Shown in pieces: positions 33,482 through 42,128 of a stretch of 64,000 nucleotides of DNA (positions within the stretch are counted from its first letter, which is position 1; each line of letters opens with the position of its first letter). The notes under the pieces are model-generated. The model was not told the origin of the DNA and made no database searches. It was given only the letters and a program-made list of their open reading frames with translations. Position numbers and translations under genes: made by a program. Location of the stretch: positions 67,801 to 131,800 of the forward strand of contig CAYWWV010000001.1 in assembly GCA_964462185.1 (NCBI GenBank), in the 5' to 3' direction. This DNA comes from RBG-16-57-9 sp964462185. GTDB lineage: Archaea > Thermoproteota > Bathyarchaeia > TCS64.

Positions 33482-33923
33482 ATGGTTGACTTGGGTGAGG
33501 TCTACAAGCGGCTCGGCAGCAGCCTGTTAAGCTACTTCCTAGATGGGATGGAGGTGTATGGGCGAGCCCTTTCGCATGGCTATGCGCCGTTGGGGGGAGG
33601 GGGCAAGCTGGTGGGATGGGCGGCCACCACGTTGATGGCGGACACCTTCCAACACAAGAGGGACACGTTTCAACTCCAGTTCACANNNNNNNNNNNNNNN
33701 NNNNNNNNNNNNNNNNNNNNNNNNNNNNNNNNNNNNNNNNNNNNNNNNNNNNNNNNNNNNNNNNNNNNNNNNNNNNNNNNNNNNNGGGTGTCCAGTGGAG
33801 GTGGGCGGGGTCTTGGTGAGCCCTGGAGACCTGGTGGTGGCCGACGCTGACGGCGTGGTTGCCGTTCCAAAGGAGTTGGCTGGGGAGGCCGTGGAGGACT
33901 TTAAGAGGTTCGGGGCCGTCTAG
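33482..33923 (+). CDS. RraA-like protein interrupted by a scaffold gap
   Basis: The 5' part (33482-33685, about 68 codons) starts MVDLGEVYKRLGSSLLSYFL and the 3' part (33786-33923) reads CPVEVGGVLVSPGDLVVADA then DGVVAVPKELAGEAVEDF. The second part carries the typical C-terminal signature of RraA / 4-hydroxy-4-methyl-2-oxoglutarate aldolase-like proteins, and the first is compatible with the same family (LVGWAATTL). The 100 N between (33686-33785) hide the middle, and the true gap length must be longer than 100 bases for a normal protein of about 200 residues. The stop overlaps the feoB stop by 2 bases. Confidence 0.7.
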
Positions 33924-35848
33924 GGCAGGCCCAGAGCCAATAGCAGCCTCAAAAGTAGGCCGCCCAAGGCCACCGCCAAACCTATCTCCACCAGGCTTAT
34001 CGCAGCCGCAGCCCGGTAGCCAAACTCCTTCACCAGCGCCGCTATGGTGGATATGCAGGGGACGTAGACCATCACCACGAAGCTGAACACCACCATCTGG
34101 AGGGGGGTGAGGATGGCCGAGTAGTCCATCGACCCCATCAGGGACCCCAGTAGGATGAGGGTCAGCTCCTTGCGGAGGACGCCGAAGACCAGGACTACCC
34201 CGGCCTGGGGCGGGAGGCCCAGCCAGCCCACAGTCACAGGCGTGAAAACCCTCTGGAAGGCATCCAATAGCCCCAGGTAGTCGGAAAGATGGACCACCAG
34301 GTTTCCCGCCATCATGATGGGGAAGGCCTCCACTATGAATTGTCGGAGGCGAATCCAGGCCCTCTGGGCCGAGGTCTTCAACTGGGGCCGCCGCAGGGCT
34401 GGGATCTCCATTATCAGCCCAACCGGCTCCTCTGGGGCCACCCTGTATGCTATGTTGCCCAGGACTAGGATGAGGGCGAAGTCGATGACGTATAAAAGCA
34501 AAGCGTACCTGAAGCCCACGTAGGTGGCCACCAAGCCCATGATGACGATGGAGCGGGCGGCGCAAGGCACCATGGAGGAGACGAAGGCGCAGATAAGCCT
34601 CTCCCGGTCTGTCTCCAATACCCGGCTCCCTATCACTGCGGGCACGTTGCAGCCGAACCCCAGCACTATGGGTATGAAGCCCTTCCCATGGAGCCCTATG
34701 AGGTGCATGGCTGAGTCCATCAAGTAGGCTATGCGGGCCAGGTAGCCCGAGTCCTCTAGGAGGCTGAGGGCCACGTAGAAGGGGCCGATGTAGGGGATGG
34801 CCACCGAGACCCCGCCTATGAAGCCCTCGGCTAGGGCCTTCCAAAGGAAGACCGCGGTAGGCGAGCCCCCTGTCCAATCAAGGTATACTTGCTCCAGGTG
34901 CTTGAACACTCCATCCAGGAACCCTGTGATGGAGTCGCCCACGGCGAATACGCCGTAGAACACCAAGCCGATGGAGACTGCCAGGAAGACGTAGCCCAGA
35001 ACCGGGTGGCTGGCCACCTCCTCCACCCTGTCCGAGAAGGTTCGAGAGGGGGCCACAATTCTTGTGGCCTCCTCGGCAATCTTGTTGGCTAGGGCGTACC
35101 TCTCGGAGGCTATGATGCTGTCGGCGCTGTGTCCGTGGAGAGCCTCCAGCTTCTTCCTTTCCTCCTCCACCTGTTGGGCCAGCTCTGGTTGTAGGGGGTA
35201 GACCCGCTTCTCAACCTCCTCATCCCCCTCCAGGAGCTTCAATGCCACCCAGCGGGGCGGGTAGGGCGTCTCTACGCGTAGCTGGGAGGATAACCGTTGG
35301 GCTGAAGCCTCCACCTCATCCCCCAGCCTCAAAGGCTTGGCCCTGGGCCCCTTGGAGGCCTGGATGGCGGCCTCCATGAGCCTGGTGAGCCCAGCACCCT
35401 TCACGGCAACCGTGGGAACCACAGGCACCCCCAGGGCCTGGCTGAGGGCCTCGGGGTACACTATTATCCCCTTCGCCTCGGCCACATCCACCTGGTTGAG
35501 GGCCACCACCATCCTTGGCTCCAGGTCTAGAAGCTGGAGGGTGAAGGCCAGGTTCCTCTCCAGGCTGGAGGCATCCACCACGTTGACGATGACATCGGGC
35601 TGCTCCACGGCGATATACTCGCGGCTAATCAACTCCTCAATGCTGTAGGTGCTTAGGCTGTATATGCCGGGGAGGTCCACCACCTCCACCTCATAGCCCT
35701 GGAAGTTGAGGGTTCCCTCGGCCTTCTCCACCGTCTTCCCAGGCCAGTTCCCAACGTGCTGGTGGAGCCCTGTCAACTCGTTGAAGATAACGCTTTTACC
35801 CACGTTGGCGTTACCCGCCAGGGCCATCCTAACCTTCAACGGGAACAC
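33920..35848 (-). CDS. feoB: Ferrous iron transporter FeoB
   Basis: A 642-residue GTP-dependent ferrous iron importer. The N-terminal G domain shows GNANVGKSVIFNEL (G1), VVDLPGIYSL (G3) and ALNQVDVAE (G4), followed by the helical GDI-like region to about residue 270. The membrane half holds the two gate repeats, with FGCNVPAV (the conserved cysteine motif) and PCAARSIVIMG and a second GPCISTIAAL-like site (VYVPCISTIAAL). FeoA is not a separate gene; it is fused to the adjacent DtxR-type regulator, whose stop lies 3 bases upstream, making a two-gene iron operon. Confidence 0.95.
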   Translation of the reverse strand: MFPLKVRMALAGNANVGKSVIFNELTGLHQHVGNWPGKTVEKAEGTLNFQGYEVEVVDLPGIYSLSTYSIEELISREYIAVEQPDVIVNVVDASSLERNLAFTLQLLDLEPRMVVALNQVDVAEAKGIIVYPEALSQALGVPVVPTVAVKGAGLTRLMEAAIQASKGPRAKPLRLGDEVEASAQRLSSQLRVETPYPPRWVALKLLEGDEEVEKRVYPLQPELAQQVEEERKKLEALHGHSADSIIASERYALANKIAEEATRIVAPSRTFSDRVEEVASHPVLGYVFLAVSIGLVFYGVFAVGDSITGFLDGVFKHLEQVYLDWTGGSPTAVFLWKALAEGFIGGVSVAIPYIGPFYVALSLLEDSGYLARIAYLMDSAMHLIGLHGKGFIPIVLGFGCNVPAVIGSRVLETDRERLICAFVSSMVPCAARSIVIMGLVATYVGFRYALLLYVIDFALILVLGNIAYRVAPEEPVGLIMEIPALRRPQLKTSAQRAWIRLRQFIVEAFPIMMAGNLVVHLSDYLGLLDAFQRVFTPVTVGWLGLPPQAGVVLVFGVLRKELTLILLGSLMGSMDYSAILTPLQMVVFSFVVMVYVPCISTIAALVKEFGYRAAAAISLVEIGLAVALGGLLLRLLLALGLP

Positions 35849-35851
35849 CTG

Positions 35852-36583
35852 CTAGCGGTGGACCGGTCCACGTGTGAAAGGCCTATTATAGTCTTCCTCC
35901 GAGCCCTCCAACTCCACGATTACATGGGAGGCCAAGCCCCGCCCCAAAGCCAGTTTGGTCCCGCGTATCTCCAACTCCACAGGCCCGTTGAAGGGGGCTG
36001 CATTGACCACCTTCACCACCGTGCCAGGGGTCAACCCCATGTCCTGGATCCTCTTGGAGCTCCTTCTGCCCCCCTTTACCCCTACCACCCTCCCCTGCTC
36101 CCCCGGCCTCAGCCTGCTCAGCTCCGTCCGCAAGCCTCCAACCCTCTGCGGCTCACAGTCTTCACAGCTTTCAACCTCCAGGCCGCAGTGGGGGATCTCC
36201 TTCCCATCCACACACTTATCTGGGTTGCCCAGGAAGCTGCAGAGGGCTTGTGTGGTCTCCTCGTTGAGGGCGTGCTCCAAGCGGCAGGCCTGGTCGTGGA
36301 CCTTTTCCCGGGGTAGCTTGAGGACGTCGTGGAGGAAGACCTCTAGTAGGCGGTGTCTCCTCACCACCTTTTGGGCTAGGGAGGCTCCTTTCCCTGTTAG
36401 GTAGATGCCTTTGTAGGGTTCGTATACGACTAGTCCTTCGTCTGATAGTTTTTGCACCATTTGGGTGACGCTTGGGGGGCTGACTTTGAGGTTCTTGGTT
36501 AGCTCGCTGTTTTTTGCGGGCCTTCCTTCCTCGTTTATCTTGTAGATGGCTTCCAGGTATTCCTCGACGCTCTCACCGCTCAA
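35852..36583 (-). CDS. DtxR/MntR-type metal regulator fused to FeoA domain
   Basis: A metal-dependent repressor. Residues about 1-60 form the DtxR winged helix (ESVEEYLEAIYKINEEGRPA, VSPPSVTQMVQKLSDEGLV), 65-135 the metal-binding dimerisation helices (RRHRLLEVFLHDVLKLP, HDQACRLEHALNEE, with the metal ligand pattern C/E/H), then a cysteine-rich linker (HCGLEVESCEDCE), and a C-terminal FeoA/SH3 domain (about 160-243, GEQGRVVGVKGGRRSSKRIQ). The long upstream frame gives an unnatural N-terminus; TTG at 36583 (SGESVEEYL) fits, because a TATA box and a perfect palindrome lie just upstream. It controls, and is co-transcribed with, feoB. Confidence 0.88.
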   Translation of the reverse strand: MSGESVEEYLEAIYKINEEGRPAKNSELTKNLKVSPPSVTQMVQKLSDEGLVVYEPYKGIYLTGKGASLAQKVVRRHRLLEVFLHDVLKLPREKVHDQACRLEHALNEETTQALCSFLGNPDKCVDGKEIPHCGLEVESCEDCEPQRVGGLRTELSRLRPGEQGRVVGVKGGRRSSKRIQDMGLTPGTVVKVVNAAPFNGPVELEIRGTKLALGRGLASHVIVELEGSEEDYNRPFTRGPVHR

Positions 36584-36593
36584 ATAAATCGGG

Positions 36594-36613
36594 TTTTTAG
36601 GGATGCCTAAAAA
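36594..36613. promoter_or_regulatory. Perfect palindrome, candidate DtxR-type operator
   Basis: TTTTTAGGGATGCCTAAAAA has perfect 8-base arms (TTTTTAGG/CCTAAAAA) around GATG. The half-site TTAGG/CCTAA resembles known DtxR/IdeR family boxes. It lies 11-30 bases upstream of the regulator's likely start and overlaps the downstream edge of the TATA box (CTTATATTTTT on the minus strand), so binding would block the transcription start. It is the obvious autoregulatory site of the iron operon. Confidence 0.75.
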
Positions 36614-36681
36614 TATAAGGGTTTCCCCTAGCCTCAAACCCCTTCGATGGTGTAATATTCCCCCACCCCCCAATCCAATAC

Positions 36682-37815
36682 ATGGTTCAAGCAGTCATCC
36701 TGGAAGATGTGGGGAAGCTCAGGGTGGTGGACTACCCCCAACCTGAGGTAGGCCCAACAGGCATCTTGATGAGGATGGAGATGTGCGGCGTCTGCGGCAC
36801 AGATATGCACCTATACGATGGGAAGATGAGTATACCCTACCCTGTGATCCCGGGCCACGAGTGGGTGGGGGTGGTGGAGGAGCTGGGGGAGAGGGCAAGG
36901 GGCTTGGAGTCAAGAGGCCTTCCACTGGAGCCTGGAGACAGGGTAACCGTGGTCCCCGGAACCAACAGGTACTGCGGGGAGTGCTACTTCTGCAGGTTCA
37001 TGCCCCATAAGCCCACCCTCTGCACTGGGAGGAGGGTTATGGGGGTGAATATGTCTAGCTCGGAGCCCCCCCACCTGCTGGGGGGTTGGGCGGAGAAGGT
37101 CTACGTGGACGCCGAGAAGTTCTGGGTCTTCAAGGTCCCCCAGGAGGTGGGGCCCGAGGTGGCTGTGCTCAGTGAGCCCATGGCCGTTAGCAGCCGGGCC
37201 TTGGAGAGGGCCTACGCTCCTGGGCTGCCCACCTTTGGGGAGGGCTTCGGGGTTGGCCAGACGGTGGTGGTCCAGGGGGCGGGGGCCATCGGCCTCCTGG
37301 TGGTGGCCACGGCCAGGCTGGCAGGAGCCGGCAGGATAATAGCCGTGGACATGGTGGACGAGCGGCTGAAGATGGCTATGCGGCTGGGGGCGGACTACGT
37401 GGTGGATATGAGGCAGCACCCCAAGTCGGAGGAGCGGGTGGCTGAGGTTAAGAGGCTTACGGGTGGGCTGGGCGGGGACGTGGTGGTGGAGGCCGTGGGG
37501 GCTCCCTCGGCCTTCGCCGAGGGCCTGGAGATGACCAGGAGGGGGGGCAAGTATGTGGAGGTGGGCCACTACACCGACCCGGGCTCCGTGGCCATAAGGC
37601 CTCACGTGATCTGCAACAAGGACATGGACATATTGGGCTCCTGGACATACCCCCCCACCCAGTTCGGCACCGTCCTAGAGTTGATGAGGCTCGCCAAGGA
37701 CGAGCTACCCCTCGGGGAGATCGTGACCCACCGCTACCCCGTGGCCCAGGCCCAGAAGGCGGTGGACAATCTTAAGGCCCGTAAAGGCATAAAACACGCC
37801 CTAGTAGGCCCCTAA
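36682..37815 (+). CDS. Zinc-dependent alcohol/threonine-type dehydrogenase
   Basis: A 377-residue medium-chain dehydrogenase. Catalytic zinc ligands are in CGVCGTDMHLYDG (Cys) and PGHEWVG (His, Glu); the structural zinc site has four cysteines in CGECYFCRFMPHKPTLC. The NAD(P) fold starts near residue 190 with VVVQGAGAIGLLVVA. Similarity to sorbitol/threonine dehydrogenases is clear, but the substrate is not. It is divergent from the DtxR gene, with GTGTAATATTC about 30 bases before the ATG as a probable promoter. The amidotransferase gene converges on it. Confidence 0.88.
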   Translation: MVQAVILEDVGKLRVVDYPQPEVGPTGILMRMEMCGVCGTDMHLYDGKMSIPYPVIPGHEWVGVVEELGERARGLESRGLPLEPGDRVTVVPGTNRYCGECYFCRFMPHKPTLCTGRRVMGVNMSSSEPPHLLGGWAEKVYVDAEKFWVFKVPQEVGPEVAVLSEPMAVSSRALERAYAPGLPTFGEGFGVGQTVVVQGAGAIGLLVVATARLAGAGRIIAVDMVDERLKMAMRLGADYVVDMRQHPKSEERVAEVKRLTGGLGGDVVVEAVGAPSAFAEGLEMTRRGGKYVEVGHYTDPGSVAIRPHVICNKDMDILGSWTYPPTQFGTVLELMRLAKDELPLGEIVTHRYPVAQAQKAVDNLKARKGIKHALVGP

Positions 37816-37870
37816 TATAGTGGGGTGTGGCATAGGCCTCCACAAACCCCTCCCTCTACGCTGGCCCAGG

Positions 37871-38899
37871 TTAACCCAGGCTCCACTCTATTCTGGGCAC
37901 CTTCACACCCGCCTCTTCCCTAAAGACCGTCCTCCTCTTGAGGAGGCCTCTTCTAGCCAGCTCCTCCAGGGGCTCAACGATCTGATTCTGGTCCCCCCAG
38001 CCCTGGCGCTGGGCCCTCCTCCACTCCTCCAACCCCAGCCCCATGGCTCGGGCCCCCAGCTCCCCCCTGAGCCCCAGTAAAACCTCCAAAGAGCACATCC
38101 ACTCCCCACCCCCCAACAGCTCCGAGACGGCCTCCTGGAAGCCGGCGGGGTCCACCTCAACCCTGGGGGCAGCCCTACAGAGGTCCAACCGTCTAACCTG
38201 GAAGCCTTCAGCCGTCATTCGTATCAAAGAGTTCCTCGGCCCAGGGAAGGCGTCCAACTGCCTCCCCAGCCCCTGAAGCCCCCTGGGGCTGCTGGAGAAC
38301 ATAGCCTCGCCATCCCCCAACCCAAGGGTACAGGCCTGCATCCAGTTGGCTATGTAGACCGCATCGGGCTCCAAGGGGCTCGCCACCACCAAGAGAAACA
38401 TCCCCTCCAGCCTCCGGGCGGCAGCGGCCACGGCTTCCCCCAGCCCACACCCCTGGGCTAGGGCCTCATCCACCAGGTGGACAGCCACCTCGCTGTCGGT
38501 GATCTCCCCCGTCTCCCCGTTGTAGCTGGAGAACCGGTGGTTGGGGGCCAGTTCCTCCCAAAGCTCCTTGTAATTGAATATAATGCCGTTGTGCATCAGG
38601 GCCACCTGGCCGGCCTCGTCTAGGAAGGGGTGGGCGTTAGCCGCTTTGTTGTGTCGGGGGTCCTCGATGCTGGCTTGGCTGAGTCTGCTGTGGGCCATCC
38701 CCACCCCCCCAGCCAGCCCTCGTAGGCTTGACGGCTCCCAGTCAACGGGGCCGGGCCTCTTGGCCCACTGGATAGAACCGTTCTCCACCACCGCCAAACC
38801 CGTGGCCTGCCCCCCAAAATAGGCCTCCTGGGCCCTAAGAGACTCAAGCAAAACCATGGGGGCGTCCCCAGACCCCACATAGGCAGCGAGTTGGCACAT
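37871..38899 (-). CDS. Class II glutamine amidotransferase domain protein
   Basis: A 342-residue Ntn-hydrolase with N-terminal catalytic Cys2 (MCQLAAYVG). The other glutaminase motifs are MAHSRLSQAS, ALMHNGIIFNY (oxyanion Asn/Gly) and GETGEITDSEVAVHLV. Related to the GATase domain of glucosamine-6-phosphate synthase, but no synthase (SIS) domain is present; the C-terminal about 130 residues are unlike GlmS and rather helical. Similar proteins (YafJ-like) have no settled role. The next genes on this strand are the acetolactate synthase pair. Confidence 0.85.
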   Translation of the reverse strand: MCQLAAYVGSGDAPMVLLESLRAQEAYFGGQATGLAVVENGSIQWAKRPGPVDWEPSSLRGLAGGVGMAHSRLSQASIEDPRHNKAANAHPFLDEAGQVALMHNGIIFNYKELWEELAPNHRFSSYNGETGEITDSEVAVHLVDEALAQGCGLGEAVAAAARRLEGMFLLVVASPLEPDAVYIANWMQACTLGLGDGEAMFSSSPRGLQGLGRQLDAFPGPRNSLIRMTAEGFQVRRLDLCRAAPRVEVDPAGFQEAVSELLGGGEWMCSLEVLLGLRGELGARAMGLGLEEWRRAQRQGWGDQNQIVEPLEELARRGLLKRRTVFREEAGVKVPRIEWSLG

Positions 38900-38933
38900 G
38901 GTGAAAAGTGGGGGTGAGCCTATTAATGGGTTG

Positions 38934-39434
38934 CTAGGGCTCCATGAGGGTGAGCCACCCCTTCTCTAGGGCGGTTATCCCCGTGCGAGCCGACTCGATG
39001 ATGCCGATGTGGTCCACCTCCCGGTGGAACTGGGTGACCTCGTCCACGCTGCCCGTCACCTGGACTATTATGGTGTCGGGTTTGATGTCCAGGATGAGGC
39101 CCTTGAATTTGTTGATGCGTTTCAACGCCTCCTCCTGGGCGGCGGGGTCGGCGGTGTGGATCTTGACCAGGGCCATATCCCGCTGGATGGTGGCCAGGGG
39201 GTTGAGGCGCTTCACCTTTATAACGTCCACCATCTTCTCCAGCTGCTCCACCAGCTTGTCCACCTCCCCCGGGTCTCCCCTGGTGGTGATGGTTATACGC
39301 GTGGTGTCCTCCTGCTCCCCAGCGATGGCGGTGATGCTGTGGATGTTGAAGTTCTTGCGCCTTATGGTGTTGCTGATGTTGAAGAGAACCCCGGGCTTGT
39401 TCTCCACCAGGAAGCTCATGACGTTTAGCTCCAT
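38934..39434 (-). CDS. ilvN: Acetolactate synthase small subunit (second copy)
   Basis: Regulatory ACT-domain subunit, 166 residues. The N-terminal ACT domain reads MSFLVENKPGVLFNISNTIR, with ITTRGDPGEVDKLVEQLEKM, and a second ACT-like region follows (ILDIKPDTIIVQVTGSVDEV). This subunit confers feedback inhibition by branched-chain amino acids. It is 2 bases after the large-subunit gene. A second pair with ilvC lies at 43-46 kb; the two small subunits share the same architecture and similar ends (GIIESARTGITALEKGWL). Confidence 0.93.
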   Translation of the reverse strand: MELNVMSFLVENKPGVLFNISNTIRRKNFNIHSITAIAGEQEDTTRITITTRGDPGEVDKLVEQLEKMVDVIKVKRLNPLATIQRDMALVKIHTADPAAQEEALKRINKFKGLILDIKPDTIIVQVTGSVDEVTQFHREVDHIGIIESARTGITALEKGWLTLMEP

Positions 39435-39436
39435 GG

Positions 39437-41110
39437 TTAGCCCTCCGTTAAAATGTCCTTTAAACCCATCCCAGGGGGGATCATGGGCATCACGTTCTCC
39501 CCGGGGTCTATGGGGACCTCTATAACCGTGGTGTGGTCCGAGGCCACCGCCCTCCGCAGGGCGGCCCCCAACTCCTCCAGGGATTCTGCCCTCACCCCCT
39601 CCGCCCCATAGGAGCGCGCCAGCTCCACATAGTCCACCGAGTAGTTCCGGCTAACGGCTGAGAGCCTTCCCTCCATGAAGAGCCTCTGCCACTGGGCCAC
39701 CATGCCGAGCAAGCTGTTGTTTAAAACCACCACGGTCACAGGGAGGCCCTCATCCACGGCCACCGTCAGGTTGTTCTCCGTCATGTGGAAGCCCCCGTCG
39801 CCGCAGATGGCCAGGACGGGGGTGTCGGGGAGGGCTGCCTTTATCCCTATGGCTGCGGGGAGGCCCCACCCCATGGTGCCTAGCCCCCCACTTGTATGGA
39901 AAGTGCCAGGCTGGTAGACGTCGAAGTGGAGGGCCGCAAACATCTGGTGTTGGCCCACGTCGGTGGTTACTTGAGCGTGGGCGGGGAGGGCCTCCCTGAT
40001 GGCCTTCATCACCCTGGGGGTGGTCACCTCCCCCCCATTGTTCCGCCATTGGCAAGAGGCCTTAAGTTCCTCCACCCTGGCCCTCCACTCCCGGCTCCTC
40101 TTGGCCCCTCGAATCCTCAACCCATCCCTTATGGCTGCCAGAGCCCTCCTAGCGTCTCCAACCACCCGGCTGAAGCTGTCCAGGTTCTTGTCCACCTCGC
40201 TTCGGTCGATGTCCACGTGGACCACCTTGGCGCTGGGGGCGAACTTGGCTAGGGCCCCAGTGGTGCGGTCGCTGAGCCGTGCCCCCACCACCAGCAGCAC
40301 GTCGGCCTCGGGAACCACCAGGTTAGCCATGAAGCCATGCATCCCACACAGCCCCAAGCACAGCGGGTGGTCGCTGGGTATACTCCCCTTACCCATGAGG
40401 GTGGTGGCAGTCGGAGCCTGCAGCAGCTCCGCCACCTCCCGCAGCTCCCCCCCAGCCCCCGAGGCTATCACACCCCCGCCTGCTATGACCACAGGCCTCT
40501 CAGCCTGGGAGAGGACCTCCACCGCCGTCTCCACCTCCCTGGGGTCGGGTTCGTACACCGGGTTGTAGCCCTCCAGCCTCACCTCCACATCGTAGTCGAA
40601 GTCAGCCTCCTCGGTGGTCACATTCTTGGGGATGTCCACCAGGACGGAGCCCCTCCTCCCCGTGGAGCTGATGTGGAGGGCGGCCTTCACAGCCCAGGGT
40701 ATCTTGGAGGCCTCCCTAACCTGGTAGTTCCACTTGGTTATGCTGGCCGTCACCCCTATGATGTCCACCTCCTGGAAGGCGTCGGTCCCCACCATGCCCA
40801 GCGGGACCTGGCCGGTGAAGGCCACCAGTGGGGAGGAGTCCAACTGGGCGGTGGCAACCCCTGTGATAATGTTGGTGGCCCCCGGACCACTGGTCACCTG
40901 GACCACACCCGGCCTCCCCGAAGCCCTGGCGTACCCATCAGCCATGTGGGCGCTCCCCTGCTCGTGGACCCCCGGCACATACCTGATGTCGCTGTCCAGA
41001 AGCTCGTCGCAGATGGGTATGATGGCCGCCCCCGTTATGCCGAATATGTGGGTAACCCCCTCCCGCTCCAGGGTCTCCACGTAGGCCCTGCTACCCTTCG
41101 CCCAAACCAT
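39437..41110 (-). CDS. ilvB: Acetolactate synthase large subunit (second copy)
   Basis: Thiamine-diphosphate enzyme, 557 residues, joining two pyruvates (or pyruvate and 2-oxobutyrate) in branched-chain amino acid synthesis. Seen are VTHIFGITGAAIIPI, the catalytic glutamate region PGVHEQGSAHMADGYARASG, TSGPGATN, and the ThDP motif ICGDGGFHMTENNLT...NNSLLGMV. The ATG at 41110 gives an N-terminus that aligns with that of the other copy. The leader contains a perfect palindrome (41201-41219) and a motif shared with the other ilvB operon (41224-41240). Confidence 0.94.
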   Translation of the reverse strand: MVWAKGSRAYVETLEREGVTHIFGITGAAIIPICDELLDSDIRYVPGVHEQGSAHMADGYARASGRPGVVQVTSGPGATNIITGVATAQLDSSPLVAFTGQVPLGMVGTDAFQEVDIIGVTASITKWNYQVREASKIPWAVKAALHISSTGRRGSVLVDIPKNVTTEEADFDYDVEVRLEGYNPVYEPDPREVETAVEVLSQAERPVVIAGGGVIASGAGGELREVAELLQAPTATTLMGKGSIPSDHPLCLGLCGMHGFMANLVVPEADVLLVVGARLSDRTTGALAKFAPSAKVVHVDIDRSEVDKNLDSFSRVVGDARRALAAIRDGLRIRGAKRSREWRARVEELKASCQWRNNGGEVTTPRVMKAIREALPAHAQVTTDVGQHQMFAALHFDVYQPGTFHTSGGLGTMGWGLPAAIGIKAALPDTPVLAICGDGGFHMTENNLTVAVDEGLPVTVVVLNNSLLGMVAQWQRLFMEGRLSAVSRNYSVDYVELARSYGAEGVRAESLEELGAALRRAVASDHTTVIEVPIDPGENVMPMIPPGMGLKDILTEG

Positions 41111-41200
41111 GGTCTTGGAAGCCTCCCTTCAAACCTTCTACACATCCTCTCTGGAGCCCTAAACCCTTTGAGAAACCTTTCACCGGGCCCCTAGCAGCCG

Positions 41201-41219
41201 AGTCCCAGATTCTGGGACT
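41201..41219. promoter_or_regulatory. Perfect palindrome in the second ilvB leader
   Basis: AGTCCCAGATTCTGGGACT has perfect 9-base arms around a single T. It lies about 91-109 bases upstream of the ilvB start at 41110 and directly next to the shared leader motif (41224-41240). In RNA it would form a very short-looped hairpin; as DNA it would suit a dimeric regulator. Confidence 0.55.
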
Positions 41220-41223
41220 GAAC

Positions 41224-41240
41224 AAAGCAATACCCCATTT
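41224..41240 (-). promoter_or_regulatory. Shared ilvB leader motif, copy 1
   Basis: AAAGCAATACCCCATTT on the plus strand (AAATGGGGTATTGCTTT in gene orientation) lies 114 bases upstream of the ilvB start codon at 41110. Two near-identical copies precede the other ilvB gene. A candidate TATA element (CTTTTTAAAAGG, about 41278-41289) lies further upstream, so the motif would fall shortly after the transcription start, inside the 5' leader. Confidence 0.6.
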
Positions 41241-41295
41241 GTTTCACTCCTACGAGGTACGGTATTTGGGGCGCCCCCTTTTAAAAAGAGTATGA

Positions 41296-41940
41296 TTAAC
41301 AATTATTACCCATAGCCTGCTCCCTGGCTAGGAGCCTGAGCGCCGTGGCGGTGATCCACCCCAGAAACAGCCCCACCAGAAGCCTCTGGGCGAGCCCTAT
41401 GGGGGTGTCCGCCACCCCCGGAGTGTGGCCGGCGATGCAGTAAAGCAGGAACCCGCTGAGGAGTATGCCGGCGTAGAAGGTGTTTCTGCTGAGGCCTCGG
41501 TGGCCCTCCCATTGGGGCTGGCCCTCGGTGTCCCTGGTGAACCAGGCGGGCATGGCTAGGGCCGCCAGCTCCCCCACCACCGTGGCGTAGACGTGCACCG
41601 CTGAGGCAGGCGTATCGGCCCTCCCCCCACTGCCCACGGGGAAGAGCCCCGAGCCTATGAAGTCGAGGAGGCCGTAGAGCATAACCAAGACTCCACACCA
41701 GACCCGTCTACTGGGTCTTCTGAGGGCTGAGTGAAGCCCATACCCGAAAACAGTGACCATAATCCCCGTGGATATGAAGAGGATGGCCGCCTCCCGGGCT
41801 GTTGGCGACCCCCTCTCCCCTAGCTCGCTTATGGTTTGGTAGATGTGACTGTACCCAGGACTTGAGGCCCCAAGAATAAAGACCCCGAGCGCGAAGTAGA
41901 CGGGCGCGACAACGCCCAAAAGGTACACCACCCTCCTCAC
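41296..41940 (-). CDS. DUF998-type membrane protein
   Basis: A 214-residue integral membrane protein with six hydrophobic spans (about residues 5-25, 48-68, 78-98, 115-135, 150-168, 178-198). The N-terminal span followed by SSPGYSHIYQTISELGERGS matches the DUF998 pattern (YxxxxxTISELG). Function is unknown. It is divergent from the DUF169 gene (188 bases apart) and its stop is about 185 bases upstream of the ilvB start. Confidence 0.75.
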   Translation of the reverse strand: MRRVVYLLGVVAPVYFALGVFILGASSPGYSHIYQTISELGERGSPTAREAAILFISTGIMVTVFGYGLHSALRRPSRRVWCGVLVMLYGLLDFIGSGLFPVGSGGRADTPASAVHVYATVVGELAALAMPAWFTRDTEGQPQWEGHRGLSRNTFYAGILLSGFLLYCIAGHTPGVADTPIGLAQRLLVGLFLGWITATALRLLAREQAMGNNC

Positions 41941-42128
41941 GAATCCAACCCCTCCCCCCGCCTTGAAAAGCCTATACCCCGCCCAGAGGAATAGTTGTTT
42001 GCCTTAACCAGGGATAATGGTCTCGGGAATGTGGCCCGCCTGGGTTATGGCGTCTCCAACAGGGCCAAACCCCTCGTCGCCTTCCCAATAATATTATCTT
42101 TACTCACCCTCTCTAATATTGATGGATT

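Noticed and set aside
41110..41295. Leader peptide rich in branched-chain codons before ilvB
   Set aside because: No short frame with a start codon and a run of Leu, Val or Ile codons was found in either ilvB leader.
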